Shown: positions 1-8,050 of the stretch, piece after piece
Layout of the letters: each line of letters opens with the position of its first letter
How positions within the stretch are numbered: the first letter of the stretch is position 1
From: Veillonella sp. R32
Lineage (GTDB): Bacteria > Bacillota > Negativicutes > Veillonellales > Veillonellaceae
Assembly: GCF_010093125.1 (NCBI RefSeq)
Contig: NZ_NMZQ01000027.1
Span: 1-41,443 of the forward strand
DNA: 41,443 nt
Direction of reading: 5' to 3'
Notes under the pieces: model-generated
Seen by the model: the letters and a program-made list of their open reading frames with translations, nothing else
Database searches by the model: none
Told to the model about the DNA's origin: nothing
Made by a program: the position numbers and the translations under genes

Positions 1-656
1 CGTTTTGTCCTATAACCCCAGAATTCAATGAAGCTTACCCTAATGTAACAGTAGAACTTACTATGGAAAATAGCCCAATATTAAGAGAAAAACTTCTTTC
101 AGATAATTTAGATTTAGCCATTGGTCTATTTGATACCCCTCCCGTAGAATTAAATCATAAATTACTATACAAGGATCAATGTTATCTTTGTATATCAGAA
201 CGACTACTTGACAAATATTTTTCACAAACAACCAAGGAAATTCTAAAAAAGAGAAATATTCAAGGGGTTGACTTAAAATCTTTCGAAGAACTACCAATCT
301 TTCTAATGAATTCAGCCAATCATATTGGCCATATCATACAACAATTATTTTTAGAATCAGGAATAAAACCCGATTTATATATGTCTACCAAATCTGATTC
401 CTTAGGACCGCCTTTATGTTCTGCTGGTGTAGCCGCTAGTTTTATTACTCATTCGCGACTCCTCTTTGAATGGAATACAATCGCCAGTGACATAAATATT
501 TTCCCTGTTATGTTTCATAAATCACCTTTATACTTTGATTTATATTTAATTAGTCCTCAAAATAGCCGTTTCCCTAAATATCAACTTTATTTTACAAAAT
601 TAATATTAAATTATGTCCAGCGTTTAAATTTAAATCCATTATCAAGAATTATATAA
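1..656 (+). CDS. LysR-family regulator, C-terminal part (cut by window edge)
   Basis: The open frame is continuous from base 3, so the start lies outside the window; the ATG at 63 is internal. The visible part is the periplasmic-binding-protein-like effector domain of a LysR regulator: the segment FNEAYPNVTVEL followed by LREKLLSDNLDLAIG is the typical first strand and helix of that domain. The HTH is not visible. The gene converges on the DASS transporter/RraA operon, separated by a hairpin terminator. It may control that operon, because LysR genes usually sit beside their targets, but no binding site was identified. The effector is unknown; a di- or tricarboxylate would fit the neighbours. 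Confidence 0.85.
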   Translation, partial: FCPITPEFNEAYPNVTVELTMENSPILREKLLSDNLDLAIGLFDTPPVELNHKLLYKDQCYLCISERLLDKYFSQTTKEILKKRNIQGVDLKSFEELPIFLMNSANHIGHIIQQLFLESGIKPDLYMSTKSDSLGPPLCSAGVAASFITHSRLLFEWNTIASDINIFPVMFHKSPLYFDLYLISPQNSRFPKYQLYFTKLILNYVQRLNLNPLSRII

Positions 657-676
657 TTCAAATAAAATATACTAAA

Positions 677-712
677 CCCCCAACTATTATGTAGCCACAT
701 AATAGTTGGGGG
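677..712. terminator. Bidirectional hairpin terminator between convergent genes
   Basis: A perfect 16-bp stem (677-692 with 697-712) and a 4-base loop, AGCC. It lies between the convergent LysR gene and the transporter gene and probably terminates both. Confidence 0.85.
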
Positions 713-718
713 GTTCTA

Positions 719-2151
719 TTAATAAAGACCTAACCATTTCCAATAAGTTAAAGCCATTACACTAAAAACAACGATTGCCATAGTTGCAATAGGAGCGCCC
801 ACTTTAGGGAAATCACTGAATTTCAACTCTCCAGTACCAAAAATAATTAAATTTGAAATTGTATTATAAAATAAGAATAAAGGAAATCCACCAATCAACA
901 TCCCTGCTGGTAATGCTAACACCGCAGGGTTTACTTCAGCAACCTGAGCAATACTTATTACTACTGGTATCATCATAGTTGTCATTTTGTCGTTCCCATA
1001 AAAGGAATGTGTAAGTATTGAATAATTGCCATAACAACAATAATTAATGCAACAATCGGTACATTCTCGATATTCAACATACTAAATAATGTCATAGCTA
1101 ACCATTTAGCCGCACCGGTCTTTAACAATAACTCAGCAATAATAAACCCGCCAGCCATAATCATCATAAACTGAAAACCACTAGTCTTTGATACATCTTT
1201 CCATGTAACGACATTAGCAATAAATATTAAAATAACACCTATAATTGCTGCAACTGTTGTATTTATACCAGTTAGACTACCTGTTAACCATAATAAAACT
1301 ACAATTAAAAATATTATAGCTGTTTTCCATTCATCCATACTCATACGCCCTCGCTCAGCTAATTCCTTTTTTATATATTCTACGCCCCCTGGTATCTCAT
1401 TACATTCAGGCTTATATATTAAACGAATAAACCACGTAGCAAAAAACGCCATAATTAAAGCTGGTGGAAATCCATACATTAACCACTCACCATATGAAAT
1501 AGTTTGCCCAGTGGCTTGAGCAATAAAACTAACTACGATAGGATTAGGTACAGTAGCCGTTAAAATACCACTACTAATAATGGAGTTTGTAAACCCTAAT
1601 GTAAGTAGTAACCCTATAGCAAAATTATTTCTTCCTTCAATATTACTTTGTTTCTTATATAATTCAATAATAGCTAAACAAACTGGTAATAATGTAGCCG
1701 TTCTAGCCGCAGTTGATGGAATTAAAAATGCTAATATAATATTAGCTATAGTAATCCCTATAACCATCCGTGTTGCTGTACAACCAATCTTAGAAAGTAA
1801 CACATATACGGACCGTTCAGCTAGTCCTGTCTTTTCCATAGCCGGAGACATCATTAATGCTGCAATAATCAAAAATATAGACGAATTAGCAAAACTACCT
1901 AATGCAGGACCTAATTTCATCATGCCAGTAAAAATTACAAACGGTACGAAAACAAAACTTACCATAGGTAAAGGAACTGGTTCTAACGCCCACATTAATA
2001 TAATAGTAACAAACATACCTAAAGCCTTTAATCCCTCTAAAGACAAACCTTCAGGTAGCGGTAATAATGTGATTAAAAAATATATAAGAAAAATACTAAC
2101 TAATTCAATAATACGACGTAACATAGATTTTTCTTTCTTATCTTTTTTCAT
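719..2151 (-). pseudogene. DASS/SLC13-family anion:Na+ symporter, frameshifted
   Basis: Two consecutive frames (982-2151, 389 aa; 719-985, 88 aa) together make a transporter of about 477 aa, the usual DASS length. The first part ends in HIPFMGTTK at a TGA inside ACAAAATGACA. The second resumes with MTTMMIPVVISIAQ and ends in the typical FGTGELKFSDFPKVG region. Adding one A to the A4 run (plus-strand T4 at 985-988) restores a single frame. DASS proteins import di- and tricarboxylates with sodium. The stop and the next ATG overlap (ATGA), so the 88-aa part could still be translated by coupling; otherwise the transporter is broken or this is a base-calling error. The start has ribosome site AGAGGTG and lies 13 bp after the RraA gene, with which it forms an operon. 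Confidence 0.85.
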
Positions 2152-2164
2152 AAGTCACCTCTAT

Positions 2165-2863
2165 TTAAAAGTAGGAAGAATCAATAATTTCTGTATTCTG
2201 TTCATTCAACTTCTCATCTACCCATCCTCGTTTTGCTTTTCCCTCAATAGCATCTTTTACTTTCTGTGAATCAAATGCTTGAAATTTAATTGCTTCTTGC
2301 AATACTAATTCAGCATCTTGAAATGGAATAATAATAACACCATCTGCATCCATTACAACCACATCTCCAGGATTAACTGAGATCCCACCACAAGAAATAG
2401 GGGTATTAATTTCACCAGTGCCACTTTTGTAAGGACCACCAGGATTACTCCCTGTTGCATAAATAGAAATCTTCATATCTTTAACTATAGCAATATCTCT
2501 TAAAGGTCCATCTAAAACAATGCCAGCAATATTTTTATGTTCCGCTACGCGAAACATAATCTCACCCATTAATGAGCGATAATCACAACCAGTATCATTA
2601 GAAACTACAATTACATCCCCTGCCTCAGCCATATTTAATGCTTTATGAATCATCAAATTATCACCACTACGTGTTTTCACAGTTAATGCTCGCCCTGCTG
2701 TAATTAATTTATCAGGATTTGATTTTAATGAAATCCTAGGATGTAATGCACATAAACGTCCCATAGAATCAGCAATATTAGCTGCTGGGATTTCCTCAAA
2801 TGCTTTTATAACCTCATAATTAACACTAGGACGTTGTAAATATACACGATTTCCAATAGCCAT
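2165..2863 (-). CDS. RraA-family aldolase/decarboxylase-like protein (HMG/CHA aldolase type)
   Basis: 232 aa, starting at an ATG after AAAGGAG. It matches the RraA/class II HMG-CHA aldolase fold: the region Gly100 to Arg122-Asp123 (VLDGPLRD) carries the family's metal and pyruvate-binding signature, and a GDVVVMDADGV segment lies near 166-176. Characterised relatives cleave 4-hydroxy-4-methyl-2-oxoglutarate or 4-carboxy-4-hydroxy-2-oxoadipate to pyruvate plus an oxoacid, or decarboxylate oxaloacetate. True RraA (the RNase E inhibitor) is about 160 aa, so this longer form is more likely an enzyme. It is the first gene of an operon with the DASS transporter, which points to a carboxylic acid substrate. 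A close paralogue lies at 31809-32504. Confidence 0.8.
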   Translation of the reverse strand: MAIGNRVYLQRPSVNYEVIKAFEEIPAANIADSMGRLCALHPRISLKSNPDKLITAGRALTVKTRSGDNLMIHKALNMAEAGDVIVVSNDTGCDYRSLMGEIMFRVAEHKNIAGIVLDGPLRDIAIVKDMKISIYATGSNPGGPYKSGTGEINTPISCGGISVNPGDVVVMDADGVIIIPFQDAELVLQEAIKFQAFDSQKVKDAIEGKAKRGWVDEKLNEQNTEIIDSSYF

Positions 2864-3147
2864 AATAATTCTCCTTTATACCACCTAATCACTATAACTA
2901 AATCAGATTGCAATCATTCTTTAATCGAATGTTAATCTAGTAAACTACAAATTACAAACAACAAGTATTTGTCTTTACTACAATTTTTCTTTGTACCCTT
3001 ATTAAAGTCACCATTTCTAAGACATTAATATATATAAAAAAATTTTAAAACTCATCTATGAAAATAATACATAACCAAATTCTTTTGACAATACATAATA
3101 TTCCTCATTGACTAATAATAATTAGATTTTGAAGCTATTAATACAAG
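2864..3147. other. AT-rich intergenic region upstream of the RraA gene
   Basis: No gene. It must hold the promoter of the minus-strand RraA-DASS operon, but I could not place it convincingly. A perfect 10-bp palindrome, GATTGCAATC, lies about 45 bp upstream of the start codon and could be an operator. The region ends at the left IS end. Confidence 0.4.
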
Positions 3148-3180
3148 GGGCTGTAACGAAATACAACTCCTAAAACTATT

Positions 3181-3220
3181 AATGCGGCTTGAAGATATAT
3201 AAGCATCTTCAAGCCGCATT
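3181..3220. terminator. Hairpin inside the IS left end
   Basis: A perfect 16-bp stem (3181-3196 with 3205-3220) and an 8-base loop. There is no long T-run after it. It probably protects the transposase from outside transcription. The stem closely resembles the host-type terminator at 14017-14062. Confidence 0.6.
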
Positions 3221-3240
3221 ATTGCTATATTTATATAAGA

Positions 3241-3276
3241 AAAAAGGCCCTAAAGGGCCTTTTTTGTTGGTATAAT
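3241..3276 (+). promoter_or_regulatory. Short GC hairpin with T-run, then a TATAAT box just upstream of the transposase
   Basis: AAAAAGGCCC-TAAA-GGGCCTTTTTT (3241-3265) is a compact intrinsic terminator that would stop read-through into the transposase. TATAAT at 3271-3276 is only 6 bases before the ATG, so a transcript from it would be essentially leaderless. No ribosome site is seen. Confidence 0.55.
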
Positions 3277-3282
3277 TAATTT

Positions 3283-4893
3283 ATGAAGAAAAACCATATC
3301 CAACACGGTAATTATACTAAAATTTCAGGCTTTCGCCAAGTAGTTTTATCTTTGGATTATGGCATTCGGATTGGACCTAATGAGCCGGTGAGATTACTGG
3401 ATGCTGTATTGGAGGAACTAGACTATACAAAGTTACAGCATCTTTATTCTTCAAACGGAAGAAAATCTTTAGTACCACCGTCTATTTTGTTTAAAATCTA
3501 TGTATATGCCATGACCGAAGGCATTGTATCTGTTCGTAAAATCGCAGAACAATGCACTAAAAATATCCATTATATGTGGTTGTTACAAGGGTATCCAGCC
3601 CCTTCCCATATGGTATTTCATAGGTTTTTCAAACGATTAACCGTTGAAATAGTACAAGATTTGTTGGCACAACTAATAGAGGTACTGAGCCAAGTAGATA
3701 GTATAGACTTTTCAGAAGTTTTCATTGATGGTACGAAGTGGGAAGCGTATGCGAATAGATATAGTTTTGTATGGAAAAAAGCAATTATAAAGCAAACGGC
3801 TAAACTTCCAGATAAACTAAAGGCATTACAATGTAAAGTAGCTATTGAATTACAGCAGAGTGAGATGACTTCATTGACTGATGATGAGCTCTTAATATAT
3901 TTAGAGAACGAAATTAGTAAACAACACATTCCGATTGTACATGGTTCTGGTAAACGGAAACATACTTTACAACGCTTATGGGAAGAGTGTTTAGTTATTC
4001 GTAATAAGCGTATGGCGTATGATGAAAAATTACAGATACTAGGAAGTCGCAATAGTTATTCAAAAACAGATCCGGATGCTACCTTTATGCGATTAAAAGA
4101 AGACCATATGTTAAATGGTCAACTAAAGCCAGCATATAATGTACAATTAGCTGTCCATAGTGAGTATATTGTAGGTGTTAGAGTATTTCCTAACCCTACG
4201 GATACAAAGACGTTAATCCCGTTTATAAAGCAATTAGAATCTCAGTATAAACAAAAATTTCAATATGTAGTGGCAGATGCAGGGTATGACAGTAATGAAA
4301 ATTTATCTTGGCTCTTCGCGCATGATTACAAAACATGTATAAAACCAAGTAGCTATGAACGCAGTAAAACTAAAAAATACCGCGAAGACATAGGCAGAGC
4401 TGACAATATGGTATATGACGAAATAAGTGATACCTTTACTTGTGCTAAAGGGCGCAAATTACACTTTGAACGCATTAGAAAGACTAGAAGTAAAACAGGT
4501 TTTATCTATGAAAGTAGAGTCTACCGCTGTGAGCGATGTAACTATTGCGGATTACGTAGCCAATGCCAAAAAACATATACTAGCTTTCAATCTAAAGGTA
4601 ACAAAGCCCTTTATATTTCAACACAGTACCGAGCTATGCTTGCTAAAAACAATGAGATATTTAACAGCCCCTTAGGAAAGCGGCTTCGTGTTAATCGCTC
4701 CATTCAAGTAGAAGGCGTATTTGGTGTACTAAAAGAAGATATGATGTACAAACGACTCCGACATCGAGGAGCCGATAACGTAGAAAAAAATCTTCTATTA
4801 ATAGCCTTTGGTTTTAATGTAATGAAGTTGCACAACCGAATTCAAAAGGGCCGATTAGGAAAGCGTCTATTCGAGATAAAAACAGCTACATAA
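3283..4893 (+). CDS. IS1182-family transposase (DDE)
   Basis: 536 aa, full length for the family. The N-terminal part (about 1-130, with the PPSILFKIYVYAMTEG region) is the domain of unknown function seen in IS1182/IS1380-like transposases. The DDE catalytic core follows: FIDGTKWEA (first Asp near 149), VVADAGYDSNENL (second Asp near 332), and a late Glu in the QVEGVFGVLKED region near 477. A cysteine cluster, CERCNYCGLRSQC, sits near 417-430 and may bind zinc, as is common in this family. No internal stop or frameshift is present, so it may be active. No Shine-Dalgarno site precedes the ATG. Confidence 0.9.
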   Translation: MKKNHIQHGNYTKISGFRQVVLSLDYGIRIGPNEPVRLLDAVLEELDYTKLQHLYSSNGRKSLVPPSILFKIYVYAMTEGIVSVRKIAEQCTKNIHYMWLLQGYPAPSHMVFHRFFKRLTVEIVQDLLAQLIEVLSQVDSIDFSEVFIDGTKWEAYANRYSFVWKKAIIKQTAKLPDKLKALQCKVAIELQQSEMTSLTDDELLIYLENEISKQHIPIVHGSGKRKHTLQRLWEECLVIRNKRMAYDEKLQILGSRNSYSKTDPDATFMRLKEDHMLNGQLKPAYNVQLAVHSEYIVGVRVFPNPTDTKTLIPFIKQLESQYKQKFQYVVADAGYDSNENLSWLFAHDYKTCIKPSSYERSKTKKYREDIGRADNMVYDEISDTFTCAKGRKLHFERIRKTRSKTGFIYESRVYRCERCNYCGLRSQCQKTYTSFQSKGNKALYISTQYRAMLAKNNEIFNSPLGKRLRVNRSIQVEGVFGVLKEDMMYKRLRHRGADNVEKNLLLIAFGFNVMKLHNRIQKGRLGKRLFEIKTAT

Positions 4894-4944
4894 ATATATT
4901 AAAAAAGCGTTGCTAAAGGCTTTTTTTAGGTGCGCCTAAAAACT

Positions 4945-4995
4945 AAAATAAGGACTTCTTTGAGTGTTATCTTATCTCAAAGAAGTCCTTATTTT
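4945..4995. terminator. Terminator downstream of the transposase
   Basis: A 20-bp perfect stem (4945-4964 with 4976-4995), A-rich on one side and T-rich on the other, with an 11-base loop. It can act in both directions. Confidence 0.8.
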
Positions 4996-5064
4996 AAAAA
5001 AGAAAAGAAGACTGTAACTTAAATGACAGATAAAATCTGCATTTCGTTACAGCCCTATTTATAT

Positions 5065-5931
5065 TCACTTATTTTCTGATATTGTACTTTCTATTTTTTT
5101 AGCTAACAATTCACTTAACCCCTGGCAAAGATTAATAAAGGTGCCTAATTGTTGTTTTTCTTCAACCGTATATAATGCATAATCTTTTAAAAAATTATGT
5201 TTTCTCATATAAGTGCGCAACATAACAATCTTATTTGCCGTATGGTCTAACAACATTCGAGCTTCTTCCACCTGATATCCACACTGTTTCAATGATGTAA
5301 TATTACCTTGAATATTATCAGCTTGCTTAATTGCTTCAGCTGACACATCTTTATTCTTTTTGTACCACTTAGCAATACCTACTAAAAGTGAAATAATACT
5401 AATCCCCCAACCAATCGGTCCAAGCATAGATAATATAAAGCGACTTCCTATAAAAGAACCACCTGCAGCAATAGAAGCAAATCCACCAACTACAACAGAC
5501 ATATTAGCTAATCCTGAACCTGTAGCTGCTAGTAAAGTAGAACCAGCCGATATAGAACCGAATGTCGTTGACATTGCTACAGCCATAGACGGCCCCAAAC
5601 TTACTAGTCCAACACCAACCCCACTCACCATCCCAAATTTAGCCAAGCGCTCACCCAATTGATGTTTCGTTAATTTTTCTAGCTGAGCTACTTCTTCTGA
5701 AAATGCCTGTGACTTTAATTGAATATCTCCCATTTCTTGTAATAGCTTTTTAGGTTTATTTGCTATTGTACTCAGAAACAGCTCACATTCTTCGAGCACT
5801 TTAACAGCTACTATTTTATGATTATGGAATGTTTCCGCACTTTTTAAAGCATCTGAATAAATTACCGTATAATCTTGTTGCACTTTTTGTAACAGACGAA
5901 GGGCTTGCTTCTTTTCACCATAATGAAACAT
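5065..5931 (-). CDS. Unrecognised protein with Gly-rich membrane segment (second gene of pair)
   Basis: 288 aa; I do not recognise a family. Residues 1-90 are charged and helical (probable coiled coil). Residues about 98-190 are Gly/Ala/Ser-rich and hydrophobic, with several possible membrane passes and a GPIGWGISIISLL segment of glycine-zipper type, followed by the basic stretch KWYKKNK. The C-terminal 100 residues are again helical and soluble. This layout is seen in membrane-inserting or pore-forming proteins, but no function can be assigned. It starts 10 bp after the stop of the 454-aa gene and must share its transcript. Its 3' end lies 9 bp from the IS, so its original terminator may have been displaced. 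Confidence 0.75.
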   Translation of the reverse strand: MFHYGEKKQALRLLQKVQQDYTVIYSDALKSAETFHNHKIVAVKVLEECELFLSTIANKPKKLLQEMGDIQLKSQAFSEEVAQLEKLTKHQLGERLAKFGMVSGVGVGLVSLGPSMAVAMSTTFGSISAGSTLLAATGSGLANMSVVVGGFASIAAGGSFIGSRFILSMLGPIGWGISIISLLVGIAKWYKKNKDVSAEAIKQADNIQGNITSLKQCGYQVEEARMLLDHTANKIVMLRTYMRKHNFLKDYALYTVEEKQQLGTFINLCQGLSELLAKKIESTISENK

Positions 5932-5941
5932 AAGACCCCTC

Positions 5942-7306
5942 CTAACTCATAAAATCATCCACATCATGCGTTGATTTCACTTGCTGTTCTTCCGCTACTC
6001 CTAAACTATCTGAAATCTGACAAGTTGCCTGTAACTGACTATCTAAATTATCCCTATAATCTTCATGACTATACTCTAAATAACTACAGTCATAATCTAC
6101 ATATCCTGCCTTACAACGTCCCCAATCACACTTCGTAAGAGGTTCTACTAATGCCTCAATAGAATCAGTTAATCTCTTATATTCAGCTGTTAACTCCCGT
6201 AACTCTGCCACTTCTAAACTTTCAAAAAATTCTTCAATTCGTTCGGCCACATTATACCGCTCTAGCAAGAAAAAGCCTGTAGTCATCATCATACCAGCGA
6301 TTAAAGCTCCTAAAAATTCAGTCAATGCATCCCCTACTGGTAACTCTGCCACAATAGAACCTAACGAAGTAATAATCAAACTACCAAAAACCACACTACT
6401 ACTTACAATAAAACATTTTAGAATAGCATCAGTTCGATCAGCTAATGGAATATCTTCTTTTGAAAAAATAACCTTACTTTTTTCCATCACTACTTTTCGC
6501 ATCTGAAATAAAGCTTGTAATATTACACGAATCGAATGTCGAAATGAATTAATCAGCATAACAACAATATTAAACCAAGTTCCTTCTAATGCTTCTTCTT
6601 TAACATATTTCCAAAATACAGGAAAATTACTTTTGGCATTAGTAAAACCAAATTTAATACCCTGCTCCATTTTACGACTAAACTCTTTTATACTTTTTAC
6701 GGTTGACCACTCGTTAAAACATTTTTCACGAATGCCAAACCATATTTCAGCTAAAAAGAAACCTACTCCTTGTCGAAGAGCCATTTGAATACCTTTATTC
6801 AAAACATTTTTACCAGCACCTACCCAATATTTATGATCTGTAAGATGGGATAAATGAACTTGATTTTTTAAACTCCCCTGATAATTGTTATACGTAGTTT
6901 CCATATTATTTAAAATCAAGTCTTGTACTATATCATCCAATGAAAATTCTTCCATTTCTACTTCTTTTATAGTTTCTTTAGCCTTCTCGATTTTCCGCTT
7001 AACTTGGTTTGAAAAATTCACTAAATTTTTCTTTGGCAGAATAAATGTTGCCATATTCGTAAATTTATCTTGTATTCCCGTTACAATAGACTCCACATAT
7101 GACTCTTGTGGCTCTTCTGCCATAACCTCATCCATAACACGCTCATAAGCTTCATTAGAAATTGGAGGTTCTACATCATCATTACTTAAATGACATTCTC
7201 GTAAATAATCAAGCCCAAACGTAGTAATCAAACTCTGCAACATAGTTTCTTCATAATTTTTTAATAAGTCTAACCCTGACGGTCTGAATGACATTGCCAT
7301 ATCCAT
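5942..7306 (-). CDS. Unrecognised membrane-associated protein (first gene of pair)
   Basis: About 454 aa. The frame opens at 7324, but the ribosome site GGGGTGAG lies inside it, so ATG 7306 or 7300 is the likely start. No family recognised. Features by eye (numbered from the frame's first Met): an acidic N-terminal region (about 50-140) with a Lys/Glu-rich helix; amphipathic segments near 180-200 and 250-275; two probable transmembrane helices at about 305-355; a Glu/Leu-rich coiled-coil stretch after them (about 358-395); and a cysteine patch KCDWGRCKAGYVDYDC near 402-418 that could bind metal. There is no signal peptide. It is paired with the 288-aa Gly-rich membrane gene, and the pair lies between an IS and an unrelated metabolic operon, typical of accessory cargo. 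A defence or toxin role is possible but unsupported. Confidence 0.75.
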   Translation of the reverse strand: MDMAMSFRPSGLDLLKNYEETMLQSLITTFGLDYLRECHLSNDDVEPPISNEAYERVMDEVMAEEPQESYVESIVTGIQDKFTNMATFILPKKNLVNFSNQVKRKIEKAKETIKEVEMEEFSLDDIVQDLILNNMETTYNNYQGSLKNQVHLSHLTDHKYWVGAGKNVLNKGIQMALRQGVGFFLAEIWFGIREKCFNEWSTVKSIKEFSRKMEQGIKFGFTNAKSNFPVFWKYVKEEALEGTWFNIVVMLINSFRHSIRVILQALFQMRKVVMEKSKVIFSKEDIPLADRTDAILKCFIVSSSVVFGSLIITSLGSIVAELPVGDALTEFLGALIAGMMMTTGFFLLERYNVAERIEEFFESLEVAELRELTAEYKRLTDSIEALVEPLTKCDWGRCKAGYVDYDCSYLEYSHEDYRDNLDSQLQATCQISDSLGVAEEQQVKSTHDVDDFMS

Positions 7307-7324
7307 ACAACTCACCCCATACAT

Positions 7325-7646
7325 ACCTTACAACGCTAACCTTAATAACCCCATAATTAGTTAGTTTTATCAATTTGTATATATCGACTTAAATTATTTA
7401 CCTATATTTATTATTTTAAAATCCACACAAATATATCTTATCTAAATAATACCACATTCTTCATCTTATTTCCATAATTAAGTTTTATTTCTTCTTTTGA
7501 CTATCTATGACCTCTAAAACCTTTCAATAGATATAATTTGTTTGGACATACTTCATATCACTTGATTAAAAAGCTCAATCTAATACTAGTTTAAGACTCT
7601 AACCTTCATTTTGTCAGGCCCCAAGAAGCCCAATAATAACTTACCA
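7325..7646. other. AT-rich divergent intergenic region
   Basis: No gene seen. It separates the minus-strand membrane pair from the plus-strand cit operon and must contain promoters for both. A TATAAT at 7721-7726, just outside this stretch, is a candidate -10 for citD but has a poor -35. The LysR-type palindrome follows at 7647. Confidence 0.4.
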
Positions 7647-7672
7647 TTAGACTTTTACAATATTAAGTCTAA
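7647..7672. promoter_or_regulatory. Candidate LysR operator upstream of citD
   Basis: A perfect inverted repeat TTAGACTT-N10-AAGTCTAA, centred about 105 bp upstream of the citD start. It fits the T-N11-A dyad bound by LysR regulators, and a LysR gene lies in the same cluster (10538-11437). Confidence 0.55.
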
Positions 7673-7765
7673 CAAGTATTGTTTTTTCTTATCATCAAAA
7701 TAAACTTTTAATATTGTACATATAATTTAAATCCTATTAAAGTTAAATTATCGGAGGTGAATAAT

Positions 7766-8050
7766 ATGATATTTACAAATAAAGCAATTACAGTTGGTTC
7801 AGAAAATAAGGGAGATGTTTCTATAACACTTGAATTAATAGGTACTACACGTGATATTGAAATAAAAAGCAAATTATCTCCCAAATTCAACGCTTCAATT
7901 CAAGCAACAATAAATTATACTCTTGATATATTTAAAATATCAGGAATAAAACTATTAATTATTGATCAAGGTACTTATAACTTTGCAATAAAAGCCCGCC
8001 TAGAAACTGCATTGAAAAGAATTTCTAAATTAGAAGGAGCCGATTTATGA
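7766..8050 (+). CDS. citD: Citrate lyase acyl carrier protein (gamma subunit)-like
   Basis: 94 aa from ATG 7766, preceded by GGAGGTG at 7753-7759. An upstream in-frame GTG overlaps that ribosome site and is not the start. The length and the C-terminal half (FNASIQATINYTL, IDQGTYNFAIKARLETAL) match CitD. In Klebsiella CitD the prosthetic group is attached to Ser14 in the motif AGTLESSD. Here the aligned segment is VGSENKGD, so the serine position is Lys15; the only nearby serine is Ser12. The protein may use another residue, may not be modified, or may have lost function. It overlaps citE by four bases (ATGA), showing translational coupling. Confidence 0.8.
   Translation: MIFTNKAITVGSENKGDVSITLELIGTTRDIEIKSKLSPKFNASIQATINYTLDIFKISGIKLLIIDQGTYNFAIKARLETALKRISKLEGADL

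Larger units (their letters stand above)
3148..5055 (+). mobile_element. IS1182-family insertion sequence, apparently complete
   Basis: About 1.9 kb bounded by perfect 15-bp terminal inverted repeats, GGGCTGTAACGAAAT at 3148-3162 and its complement at 5041-5055, enclosing one intact transposase. Hairpins flank the transposase (3181-3220, 3241-3265, 4945-4995). No clear target-site duplication is visible. The ends resemble the arms of a host hairpin terminator at 17595-17644 (GGCTGTAAC...GTTACAGCC), which suggests insertion into a terminator of that type. The element lies between the RraA-DASS operon and the unknown membrane operon. Confidence 0.85.

Noticed and set aside
985-988. Programmed -1 frameshift in the first DASS gene
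   Set aside because: The run is only A4 without a heptameric slippery site or downstream stem; a mutation, error or coupled translation is simpler.
1580-2269. 229-aa plus-strand frame
   Set aside because: Lies antisense to the DASS and RraA genes, has no ribosome site and encodes a low-complexity, shadow-like sequence.
7757-7765. Upstream GTG start for citD
   Set aside because: The codon is part of the GGAGGTG ribosome site; ATG 7766 has correct spacing.
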